Assembly (NCBI RefSeq): GCF_029784165.1
Contig: NC_073696.1
Coordinates: 150,094,812-150,158,811 of the forward strand
Direction of reading: 5' to 3'
DNA: 64,000 bases
Source of the DNA: Wyeomyia smithii
Taxonomy: Eukaryota; Arthropoda; Insecta; Diptera; Culicidae
Shown here: piece after piece, positions 55,010 to 64,000 of the stretch
Layout of the letters: each line of letters opens with the position of its first letter
Numbering within the stretch: the first letter of the stretch is position 1
The notes under the pieces: model-generated
Databases searched by the model: none
Seen by the model: only the letters and a program-made list of their open reading frames with translations
What the model was told of the DNA's origin: nothing
Position numbers and translations under genes: made by a program

Positions 55010-55446
55010 GTATTAGTGCACCTAGTTGAGGAAAGTATTTACAAATCGCCTTTTTGTTTGCTATGCTATGTTTTTGGCAGCTGGACAAATATTCAGTTGA
55101 ATACTTATTATAAGCTCTAAACTCGTTTCTGAATGAATTTTCAATTCGTGATCATGAATCGGGGGAAGCTGCTGAACATTATCGACCAAAAATGGTAAAA
55201 AGTGATAAAAAGTCGGAGCAACGAGATGCGATGATTTACACTTTGGAGGAAACAAAAGCAACTTTACATGAGTTTACACGTTCATTAGTGTGCGTAGGTG
55301 AAAAGTCACTTATCTCTATTACCCGAGGTGGGGATTGCTATTTCCCAAACCAACATAGCAACGCCCGGTGCGGTTGCCGCGTTATGGTGGGAGTTGCCAA
55401 ACTAGCTTTAGAAACTTCAATTGAGCCACGGGTGGGCTTGCTCTAA

Positions 55447-55680
55447 GAATTTGAAATCTTACCCTCGATTTCTGGAGTTTTTTGTTCTAGCTTGGATATC
55501 TGTTATCTGTGGTAACACCATTTACACGTTAATATATCTTCATGTAAGAACTGCACTGTGGTCGAGAAAAATCATAGTTTTCAAGTTGTTTACTGAACAA
55601 ATGACGCCATATTGCATTTAGATTTTGAATACGGGATACTCATCAAACGTCAGACCCCTGGTATTCGGCCCTTAAGTTCA
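55447..55680. other. Spacer
   Basis: No gene; includes a third copy of the AGCTTGGATATCTGTTATCT block (55492). Confidence 0.35.
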
Positions 55681-55887
55681 AAGCCTGTATTACACTCTTT
55701 GACCAAGCGTCAAATATTTGGCACTTTTTGACAGATAAAAATTTGGTCAAAGATAATTGTTTGTCACTCTCCAATTTTAACATGGGGCAAACACGGGCAA
55801 ACAACAACCATGATGTCAAATAAATTTGACCATTATGTCAGAAGGTCAAATATTTGACCATTAGACAAAGAGTGTACTACAGGCTTA
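55681..55887. mobile_element. MITE, about 207 bp
   Basis: AAGCCTGTATTACACTCTTT at 55681 and, in reverse complement from 55887, AAGCCTGTAGTACACTCTTT; further complementary GTCAAATATTTG blocks inside. TSD unclear. Confidence 0.65.
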
Positions 55888-56583
55888 AGAGAAACTCACA
55901 ATATTGTCGCTGCAGCACTACTCTGCAATTCGCTGGTGAGTCCAGCGACCCAAAGATTTCCAGCGATGTCATTTTGTTTGATTATTTCTCGCACAGTACA
56001 ATGCAGTTTTAATGTTCTTTGATTAAATTGACATAGTTTTGCGACTAGAATACATTCAAAACTATTAGAAAATATTACAGTGGCACATTTCGGGACATTT
56101 TATGTTGAATCAATTGTTGTCGTTGAATTCGCTGGAAAATCCCTGTCAGACGAGCGACTCGCCGCTTCCGATTTTTCTCTGCGTTCACAATACCATCTTC
56201 GAATAATCACTCAAATTCATTTTTACATTGTTTTCATTAGATAACAGGTACATGCTTATACATATGTAGTGTTTGTACTTTAAAAAAATTTTAGTATATA
56301 TTTTCAAATTATGATAAAAAATCGAAATGTGGCAACCCTGTATGTGGCCATTTGCAAATCAGTCTCTACAGAAAGAAGGTTACACAGTGTTTAGTGTTAT
56401 GATTATGAGCGGGATATGAATGTGTTTTGATAATAAATTTTTTTTCTAGAATGTGTCGCTCCAACTAAGATTTGTTTAACCCAGGTTAAAAAAAGTTAAA
56501 GAAAAATCAGTTTAAAACGTGGAGTGAACTTAATAATGAAATTGAATTTAGTTCTCTTGTAAAACGACCAGATCAGAAAGCTG

Positions 56584-56586
<3 letters not shown>
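55888..56586. other. AT-rich spacer
   Basis: No gene. TCGCTGG/CCAGCGA motifs at 55928-55968 and 56126-56160 hint at a decayed inverted repeat. Confidence 0.35.

Positions 56587-56647
<61 letters not shown>
56587..56647. repeat. (AT)n microsatellite, about 30 units
   Basis: Uninterrupted AT dinucleotides. Confidence 0.97.
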
Positions 56648-56650
<3 letters not shown>

Positions 56651-56996
56651 AAATACTATATGGTATGTGGTAGAATCAGTTAAACAATATATTTGATCAT
56701 GTCCAACAATTCCAAAAGCTAACATTATTCCTAATTCAGGTACATGCAAAATAAATACTTATGCATTTACATATATTATAAGGTTTATCACACGATATCG
56801 GACCACTTCCACAGCAATTCTCTTCACAAGATTTTTAAGTAGTCAAATGCAAAACATTCCGAAGTACACTAAGGTCGCTTTTTACGCGGATTCCGAAATT
56901 TACACGTTTGTTTACGTGGATTCCGGATGTGGATAGTTTGTTACATTATTTGGCCGAATAAGCCGAATAGTGGCCAATGATTATCAGAAAATAATA

Positions 56997-57249
56997 GGGG
57001 TCTTCACATCGAGCTCGTATACGAATACCCAGCCGTAAACTGTGTATCTTCCATTACTCGTCAATGGAGGTGAGTATTTTTACGGCTGGGTATTTGTTTA
57101 CGAGCTCGACATGAATACCCATAATGGGTATTCATGTCGCGCTCGTAAACAAATACCCAGCCGTAAAAATACTCACCTCTATTGACGAGTAATGGAAGAT
57201 ACACAGTTTACGGCTGGGTATTCGTATACGAGCTCGATGTGAAGACCCC
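56997..57249. mobile_element. Near-perfect 253-bp palindrome (MITE-like)
   Basis: Two arms of about 124 bases around the centre 57121-57125, differing at about two positions, beginning GGGGTCTTCACATCGAGCTC and ending with its complement. Flanked by TA (56995-56996 and 57250-57251). Each arm carries two TACCCAGCCGTAAA-type motifs. Confidence 0.9.
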
Positions 57250-57304
57250 TATAATATAAGAGCGCAGTGCATAAAGTTTTATGAACGGGAGTAAACGAGA
57301 ACTG

Positions 57305-57433
57305 AGGATGTGACTCAGGTCCAGAGAGGAATATACCTCATTCAGACGGAACATGAACCGCAATCTCCACGCAATGGCTCATGTCCCGTTTTGATGAGGT
57401 ATATTTTTTCCGAGCCAAAGTCACATCTTCACG
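57305..57433. repeat. Imperfect hairpin, about 129 bp
   Basis: GATGTGACTCAGGTCC...AATATACCTCAT pairs with ATGAGGTATATT...AAGTCACATC; an inner ACATGA/TCATGT pair extends the stem. Confidence 0.75.
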
Positions 57434-57436
57434 GCC

Positions 57437-58036
57437 GGTACCCGCATAACTGTCCCATACTGATTTTTGTCACTTTTGAGTTATCATCGGAAATCGACTT
57501 AATTGTTATCATATTTTCCTAAAAAAATTTAAAATTCATACTTTTGTATAGAAAAACATGGAAAAAATACCAAGTTGTGTTTGTCTCATATTGAAAGTAC
57601 CCGCATTACAGTCTCACTGCATAGTGATACAACATATAATCTTGCTCCAGATTAGTGTATATCGGATAACTTTAGGCATATGGAAGTATGTCAATCAATT
57701 AACTAGACTAATGTTATTTTTCTGTAGTACAATCTACGTTGCCGGTGATACTGCCGGTTGCTGGTTGAATGTATATGGGATGGGACAAAATATGCGAGTA
57801 CTTTCGATATGTACCCGCATATTTTGTCCCATACTGTTTTTTTCTCAGGTTATATAACGTAAAGCCAATTCCACGCATGGTTTTTTGTTCTCAACGTTAA
57901 ACTTGTGGTGCCATGAAACTGTTCTGGTCATTGGATTTTGGATGTAATAGCTGGAAATCAGAAAATTCACGGATAGTATCAAATCGCCGTTTTCTCAACG
58001 TGTTGTTTTTCCTTATGGGACAGTCATCCGGGTACC
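57437..58036. mobile_element. MITE, about 600 bp
   Basis: GGTACCCGCATAACTGTCCC at 57437 and, in reverse complement from 58036, GGTACCCGGATGACTGTCCC. A second inverted pair with the same core (GGGACAAAATATGCG and complement) lies at 57781-57831. TSD not resolved. Confidence 0.65.
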
Positions 58037-58040
58037 GCCA

Positions 58041-59114
58041 GTTCAGTTCTCATTCATTTTTCTTATTTCATAGAATTGCATGCACTGCATACTTTGCAAA
58101 AGCACTTAAAATGTAGTTGTAACACAAAATTTGCAATAATGTTCACGAACCATAATCCTCAAAAACCATTATTTTTAATTGACAAGTCAAATAAAAACAA
58201 AAGTAGGTGCGCCTTGGATCAGCGTGCTCCATTCAATATGCGCAACATTAATTATTTCTTGTGCAATAGCTCAACCATTTTCGGATTTTCAATAAAAGCG
58301 AAAATATCAATTTAAACTTCTACAATAACCATGTGGTTATTTTGTTATCATACGATCAACGATGTGTTCAGCCGAATATTCGTCTCACCGAATAATGAAA
58401 AATACCGCAAGGTATACTGCCGCTTATAGCAAGTCCGTCCCATTTGCTTTTTGGTGCTGACGAGAAAACATGAATTGAAAATCGTAATGCTTTAGGTGAA
58501 ATTTTGCACTTAAGTGCTTTTTCAATCGAGACCATCAACAGAATTAGTAATGCAATGACAATCTAACATCATAAAACTTGCATAAACATTGAAATTTGAT
58601 TAAAATTTGTTAAAAATCATAAGCTAGGACTTACATGCGATAACTTTTAAGGTACGTAGCCAGAAGTCAGTCAAGTCAGTCCCGTAGCCAGCTACGTCCG
58701 GTGATGAAAAACAAACTGCTGCAAATCGATGGCGGTGCTATAGCTTGCGTTTGGAATGAATCCATCGCTGGTCAATTCATAAATGACCTTCTCTCGTGCT
58801 TCATTAAACAAGTTTTTGGTCGAGAAGCATAACACAATGTACCAACTGCGCCTCTCAAAATAAAATAAAATTTTGTTTTTACATTTGATACTACTGATAA
58901 ATTCAAAATCACACGTTCGTGATAACGGACAGCTTCCACGTAGCAGTGGAAGCAAATATGAAAGAACACCTATAGCTTAGGAAAATGTTTGCTCCGTTAA
59001 AAAAACAGCTAAGTCGCGTACCGAAGTATTTGGTATAACTGACAAATTCTTCAAAACGAAATTCACGACAATAATTAAACAATTCTCTACCACATCTTTA
59101 CATAAAATACGAAA
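58041..59114. other. Spacer, no recognised gene
   Basis: AT-rich. The minus-strand frames at 58692-58969 (for example GAVGTLCYASRPKTCLMKHE) are short and unrecognised. Confidence 0.35.
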
Positions 59115-59202
59115 TCTCTCTCTCTCTCGCTCTCTCACCCTCTCTCTCTCACCCTCTCTCTCCCCCCCTCTCTCTCTCTCCCCCCCCCCTCTCTCTCTCA
59201 TT
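59115..59202. repeat. (CT)n-rich microsatellite
   Basis: CT repeats with interspersed ACC and C runs; the Arg/Glu-rich minus-strand frame over it is an artefact. Confidence 0.95.
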
Positions 59203-59251
59203 CTCGTTCCCTACATCCACCTTCATGCTGAATCTACTCTTCATTCAAATA

Positions 59252-60458
59252 CAGTCGACGTTCGATTACTGCAACATGTTTACATTGCAGTTTTCGAATG
59301 CCGTTCGATAACTGCAACACTTTTTTTTTTATTCTCGCTTATTTTCCGTCGGTCTAGTTCCGCCACTGTTGTGGCCAATCACCGACGCCCAGGGAGGCGA
59401 CTCCACACCCAGGACCCTAACTCACGACCCGTTTATTAACGGACCGGCGCCAACGGCTTTACTTCCTCATGCGATGGAAGGCGTGATCCCAGAGATTTTT
59501 CGCCTCAGAAAATCTCCCGGTGTCGGCTAGGATTGAATCTAGACCAGTTGGGTTGGTTGTGAGTGGATCACGCCACCTCACAACCATCGACACCTATATC
59601 GGCGGTGGGATTCGAACCCAGGCGTCGAGCGTGGTTGGCGGAGACGTTACCAACCACACTAGGCCCCCGCTCATAACTGCAACACTTAAGACACATGCCA
59701 AAATTTAGAGGGTAGTCCGTCACTATCATTTTTATTTTCAATGATGTCGATATGTATTTTTTTAAATGGAATAGTGGAAAAAATAGCAGAAAACTAAAAT
59801 AGGCGAGCTTTTCGATCAATCAGTTTGATATTCATGTTTCCGCATTATAGTTTATTGCGTTTTAGTAACTACTTTACATAACCAATATGTAGGCGACGAT
59901 TAGGTTCATCAGTACAATAGACTATTTCACGAGACATTTCTGAACTCAATTCATGAATGAAATTTTGACAGAAAGCTCGAAACCGCTGACGTTACGCGAG
60001 TAAAAGCAACATCAATATAAGCGACACCTGTCAGTTGGTAAAATGGTCTATTTAACGCTAGGTCACAAAATATTGTTCGTGATCTACTATGCACTGCCAA
60101 ACAATGCACCAGGGATATTTTTTTCTCTTATAATAATTACGGAACGTGAACCACATAACATGGTGATTTTGCTTCATTGATTAACAGTGGAGATCTATAA
60201 TCTCCCACCTAGAATGAAGAGACAAGTAAACGAAATCAAAAAAAAAATCGAGAGAAATGAAAGATTCCCTTTGAAATGTTTCTAGAGATTCAACAATTTT
60301 CATTTTCGAATGCAGATCTGTCCCTTCAATGTCAAATATGATTTTGACATCATATTTGACGGATTGCGGTCCGATAACTGCAAAGTTGTTGGAGTTTTCG
60401 GTCTTGCAGTTAAAAAGCGTTGCAGTTAAAAGTCTGGCAGTTATCGAACGGCGACTGT
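59252..60458. mobile_element. pogo/Tigger-like element, 1207 bp, carrying a SINE
   Basis: TIR CAGTCGACGTTCGATTACTG at 59252 and, in reverse complement from 60458, CAGTCGCCGTTCGATAACTG; TA flanks at 59250-59251 and 60459-60460. Repeated GCAGTT motifs lie near the ends. No transposase. Confidence 0.78.
59323..59672 (-). mobile_element. tRNA-derived SINE (Feilai-like), 350 bp
   Basis: Exact 15-bp TSD ATAACTGCAACACTT at 59308-59322 and 59673-59687. On the minus strand the head is GAGCGGGGGCCTAGTGTGGT, with an A box near GTGTGGTTGGTAACG and a perfect B box GGTTCGAATCC about 40 bases on; the tail is a T run on the plus strand (59323-59330). Pol III-transcribed SINE, mobilised by a LINE. Confidence 0.85.
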
Positions 60459-61348
60459 ATATGGAATAAATACATATCATTGAGTTTAGCTGGTTTCCGA
60501 ACTGCCCTTCTTTGGCGATCATTTGAAGGTGCCATTTCAGGCTTTCCTGTCGTTTTATTTTCTTGCAGGGCTAGTAGCGAGTCACTTTTTAGTGACTTTG
60601 TCACTATTTTGAGCCTAGTCACTAAAAAGTCACCATTTACGCTAAAAGTCACTAAAGTCACTATTTTACGACAAAATGGTCACTAAAGTCACTTTTTTAG
60701 CTTTAAATATATTTATTTAACTATTGTTGTATTGCAACATACTTTAGAAAGCTTGCTTCTCATTTCCAGAATATTTGGACAGTTCGGTTTGTAAGGCATT
60801 TTTGGTAACTTTTCCATCATAGAAGTTTCATGCCAGGCAATGTTTTCAAATTTCTCATCGAAGTGAACAGTGCAGAATAGTTACGAACGAATTGTCTAAG
60901 AGCTGCAACGGAATGTAAAGGTTTATTCTACAAGCTCCTCGCGTCTTAAACCAGTGTTGTGCGTGAAATTACGTTTGTAGTTTGATTTGCTTGTCTCAAA
61001 TCAACTGTTCCTCCTGGTTGAAGTGGATTCAAAAATTTCGAGCTTATATTGTGCTTAGTCGTGTTGAGGTCTCAATTCGTAGGATTTTGCTTTCAATCAT
61101 CCGAACCTACCGGTGTTTACCAGATACCATTTCGAAATTCCATAATGATAACCCGTTCTACGCATATTTGTCCCATGCTTCAGATCAAACAAACGAGTGT
61201 TGAGTGGGACGAATTTGATTAGAAAATGTCAAGTGGGTTAAATATGCGTGGAAAATCATTGATGTGACAAACAGGCTTAGTATTGTTTTTGCAGATTTTC
61301 GGAACGAACAATGCTATTTTTAAAATATTTTGAAAAACCCCTCCCTTA
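60459..61348. other. Spacer with AGTCACTTTTTAGTGAC repeats
   Basis: Between 60560 and 60700 the motif AGTCACT/AGTGACT recurs seven or more times after CAGGGCTAGTAGCGAGTCAC, which looks like one end of a hAT-type MITE. The other end was not found. No gene. Confidence 0.4.
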
Positions 61349-61628
61349 TAGCGAATTTCTTTATTCCACCAGCTCACCTCGTTTTGACCTGGAAGCGCAC
61401 TAACTGCTGTCAAAACCCTTCTTTATTCGCTCCATTTCGACCCAGTTTTGACCTGCCGTGCTGCCCGAAGCGCACTGTAAAATTTATCAGCTTCAACCCA
61501 CCACTGCACGTGCTAAGTTCGTAAACAATTATCTGGCATCTCTTTCTTACTTGCATCTTAAATGGCGATGCTGTTTCATTATTCCTCGGCAGTTTTGCCC
61601 GCACACAGAGTAATAAAGAAATTCGCTA
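61349..61628. mobile_element. MITE, 280 bp, perfect 17-bp TIR
   Basis: TAGCGAATTTCTTTATT at 61349-61365 and its exact complement at 61612-61628. Flanked by TTA on both sides (61346-61348, 61629-61631), or by TA if the first two bases belong to the TSD. Same family as 25871-26153. Confidence 0.88.
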
Positions 61629-61639
61629 TTAGTTAGCTT

Positions 61640-62050
61640 AACCAACTTCAAACGCTTTTCGAAGCTGTCATAGGCGGCACGGATTCCCAGATTTTCTGGA
61701 TAACCGCTTTAACCGTTTTACAAGTTGGAGATTTAGTAAAAAAAGTTTATTGAGTTGAGATCAGGTGAACTTAACGGCAATTTATTTCTATTCAAAAAGT
61801 CCCTCGAATTGTCCCTATATCAACCTCGAGTCATGTTCGCAGTATGCGCTGATGCACCGTCTTGCTAGAACATATAGTAATTAGCTCTGAAGAGTTTTCG
61901 AAGACACGGGGTAACGTTTTTTTCCAAAACTACCGTTTTATAATAAGCAGCATAAAATTCGGCGTCTTTGTAAATGAAAATCGGAGGAAGTTTATTCGCT
62001 TGCAAATTGCTCCCGAGACCATCACAAAAGCTGTACTCTGCAATAGAGGA
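61640..62050 (-). pseudogene. mariner-type transposase fragment
   Basis: Minus strand: NKLPPIFIYKDAEFYAAYYK, VLEKNVTPCLRKLFRANYYM, then QDGASAHTANMTRG (second catalytic Asp box) and NKLPLSSPDLNSINFF (the 'SPDLNP' box ahead of the third residue). In-frame stops occur. The N-terminal third is missing, and no TIRs were found. Confidence 0.7.
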
Positions 62051-62160
62051 ACACTCCTTTATTTAATGACCCAGTAAAAGTATACACCTCTAGGTATACT
62101 TTATTGTTAATTGTAAATATCATTCACAATACTGGCAGCACGGTATGCTGGCGAAAAGTA

Positions 62161-62729
62161 CACGGAAAACAAAATCTACCCAACCGGAGTGTACAAACTA
62201 CCTGAAATGATGTAAACCTTATACAACCTACGTGTTGGGTAGTTTTGCAATGCTATTGCTGAGTCATTTCAACTTAATTTACTTTGAACATGCTTTTACT
62301 CAATAATGGTGTTTTGACAAAAAGTCAATAATGAGTAGTTTAAACCCAATATTGGATGAAAAATCAAACTGGTTTAAAATTCATAACCCGATTAAAATTG
62401 CATTGTGAGAATGGAGCTAGTAATGGAGGCACTTAAAGGGGAAATTAATAAAGGCAGTTACACCAAATTAGAAGGTACGTGAGTAGGTTTTGAGATAGAT
62501 TTAATAGATTATTATATAATATTGATTCAATCGAATGAAATTAACTGAAACCTACCCAAGGCATAGTTTAAAAGATTGAACTAAACGTTGGGTATTTTTT
62601 ACGTATTATTACTCTTAGTGCTATATACCTTCTATTGAATTAATATACAACTACTCAAAATTGGCTTCTGCACGGAACGACGCCGTTGAGTGAAATCGAC
62701 ATGAAAATGGGTACTTTTCGTTTTCCGTG
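62161..62729. mobile_element. TA-flanked MITE, 569 bp
   Basis: CACGGAAAACAAAATCTACC at 62161 and, in reverse complement from 62729, CACGGAAAACGAAAAGTACC; TA at 62159-62160 and 62730-62731. Contains CCCAA/TTGGGT motif pairs. Confidence 0.75.
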
Positions 62730-63111
62730 TAAATAAAGATTGCTGACCAGGGATACCAAATGTGCAGATTTGTCTGCAAAACGCAGATTTTTGGAGTCCG
62801 TGTGCAGATTTTTAGTGATTTGCAGATATTTGCAGTTTTCCACGCTTTCTGCAGATTTTTGTCAGAGTCTCCCTATATTTGCGCAGATTTTCTTAAAATG
62901 TGTGCAGATTTTTACAGACTTTTGCCCGCGTGAGCGAAATTTTTTCGGATCACGGATCAGAGATGCCAGATGTTTTTGAAAAATGTCTGCAACTGCTTCG
63001 AATAAAGTCTGGAGAAGTGAGAAAAACAAGAAGAAAAAGTTTGACAATAGAAGTATGATGATGTAAATATAGACGAAATTTTGTTGTATTGTTTTATATG
63101 TTGTTTGTAGT
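62730..63111. other. TGCAGATTT repeat cluster, probable hAT-MITE remnant
   Basis: It begins CAGGGATACCAAATGTGCAG (62748 region), similar to the ends of the MITEs at 34306 and 37865, and carries many TGCAGATTT/GCAGATTTTT motifs. A second end-like CAGAGATGCCAGATG is at about 62959. No clean second terminus. Confidence 0.45.
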
Positions 63112-64000
63112 CTAATTTTCATTGTTGTGCTTTTTGTTGATTAAAAATAAAATCAAATAAATAAATTTTCCTGGTTGCACTGAATTTTGCGTAAGGCAAA
63201 CGAAAATAATGTTCAACCGGGGATATGTTTCATACCAAAGAAGAAGAGAAAGAAGCCACTTGGCCACTCTTCTCTTAGGGTTCAGCAAGCTCACTTTTAG
63301 ATCAAACTTACAAACGTTGAGACTAGTGACCGCGAACGAAAAGAAACGTCCTGTTAAGCCATTTCGGATAACTCGTTTTACTTTAGAACTCTGAAATGTT
63401 GTCTCTTGCTGCTGCCCACATTCGATTGTTTTGTGTAACCAGTAACACTTCAGGCCAAATAGTTTCTCATTAGAAACAATGAACTCGCGAACAGCGAGTT
63501 GTGAAAGTATCATTTTCACTCTATCGACCCTCCCTTTTTAAAAGAATCGGCCAAAATATTGTGGACCTATTCATTAGTTATACTCAAATGGGTGGGAATT
63601 ACAAACTGAACGTTATTATTTCGCCGGACACGCTTCTTCATAACAGTCACAATTTTACGACATGCGGCATCCTTGCAGATCGTGGCCGACAGAATTTTCA
63701 ACGATCCCCCAAAGAGAATGTTTCCTTGTATTTTTCGATGGTTTAATAAACGAAATCTCGCCTAGCTTCACATGATTTGAGATGTTTGAATATTGTGTGC
63801 AGTCACTGACCAAAAATCGTTTTACTACGACTTTCCGGATTTGTTACATCGCACATCAAGAACTAAATACAACTGACAGACCACCAACACACCAATGCGT
63901 ATTCGAGAGTGCATACATTCGTTCACGTACTTTCATCAATACTTATAACTCGAAAAGTTGTATTCGAATATATTGAACAAGCTGTTATTACAACCATTTC
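63112..64000. other. Window end, unrecognised frames
   Basis: Overlapping frames on both strands (63112-63519 minus, 135 codons; 63209-63394 plus; 63501-63746 plus; 63782-63976 plus) have no recognisable domain. I cannot support a gene. Confidence 0.3.

Larger units (their letters stand above)
52664..55316. mobile_element. Full-length palindromic (foldback) element, 657 bp, split by a hAT
   Basis: Ends GAGATAAGTGACTTTTCACC and its complement, flanked by TA (52662-52663 and 55317-55318). Removing the hAT (53022-55009) and one copy of its TSD leaves 657 bases that fold back along their whole length: 329 bases on the left (52664-52992) against 328 on the right (52993-53021 plus 55018-55316), with scattered mismatches. 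The centre is a perfect 36-bp palindrome at 52975-53010. Confidence 0.82.
51280..55443 (-). mobile_element. PIF/Harbinger-like element, copy B, carrying a palindromic insertion
   Basis: TIRs GAGCAAGCGCACCGGTGAG (51280) and GGTGGGCTTGCTC (ending 55443) with an exact 3-bp TSD TAA (51277-51279 and 55444-55446), the PIF/Harbinger signature. It lies in opposite orientation to copy A. A palindromic element (52664-55316) splits it near one end. Coding is degenerate. Confidence 0.78.

Noticed and set aside
58977..59201. Arg/Glu-rich protein
   Set aside because: Encoded entirely by the CT microsatellite.
59590..59672. Second tRNA gene
   Set aside because: Only the Pol III boxes are present; it is the head of a SINE with an exact TSD.

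Overview
The window is a transposon-dense stretch of an insect genome, most likely a culicine mosquito (Aedes-like). That reading rests on two I-clade LINEs, a mariner whose catalytic spacing is DD37E (a lineage I associate with mosquitoes), tRNA-derived SINEs resembling Feilai, many TA- and TTA-flanked MITEs, and AT-rich intergenic DNA. I see no single-copy housekeeping gene, no rRNA, no CRISPR array and no bacterial or viral gene cluster. Genus is an inference.

Region 1-31.4 kb: the backbone is one minus-strand, multi-exon transposase-like gene. Its start codon is at 31371, its core exons at 22711-21917 and 21862-21565, its C-terminal exon at 5662, and its stop at 487-489. Later insertions pulled the pieces apart. 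A hAT element (967-5206, TSD ATTCCAAC) sits inside the last exon. Two I-clade LINEs (5713-10682 and 11660-17534), a minisatellite with a Helitron-like 3' end and a Transib-like foldback element (19659-21241) fill the intron before it. A SINE and a LINE tail lie further upstream. A full-length LINE with an OTU protease domain (25108-30669, minus strand, 16-bp TSD) splits the N-terminal part.

Region 31.5-39.5 kb: nested DNA transposons. A hAT-like element (31544-35300) contains a foldback element and a DD37E mariner, which itself carries a hAT MITE. A pogo-like element (36572-39533) contains a 5'-truncated RTE-type LINE, which carries another hAT MITE, and a TA-flanked MITE.

Region 39.7-44.8 kb: a young Ty3/gypsy (mag-like) LTR retrotransposon with 122-bp LTRs differing at two sites, a 5-bp TSD, a leader with seven short hairpins, and decayed gag-pol.

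Region 44.9-64 kb: non-autonomous DNA elements, many nested. These include a hAT inside a TA-flanked MITE, two PIF/Harbinger-like copies in opposite orientation, a 657-bp full-length palindrome carrying a hAT near its apex, a 253-bp near-perfect palindrome, a pogo-like element carrying a SINE, a mariner transposase fragment, several MITEs and microsatellites.

Most element boundaries rest on terminal repeats plus exact or near-exact target-site duplications read directly from the sequence. Family names come from general knowledge of domain order, TIRs and TSD length; no database search was possible.
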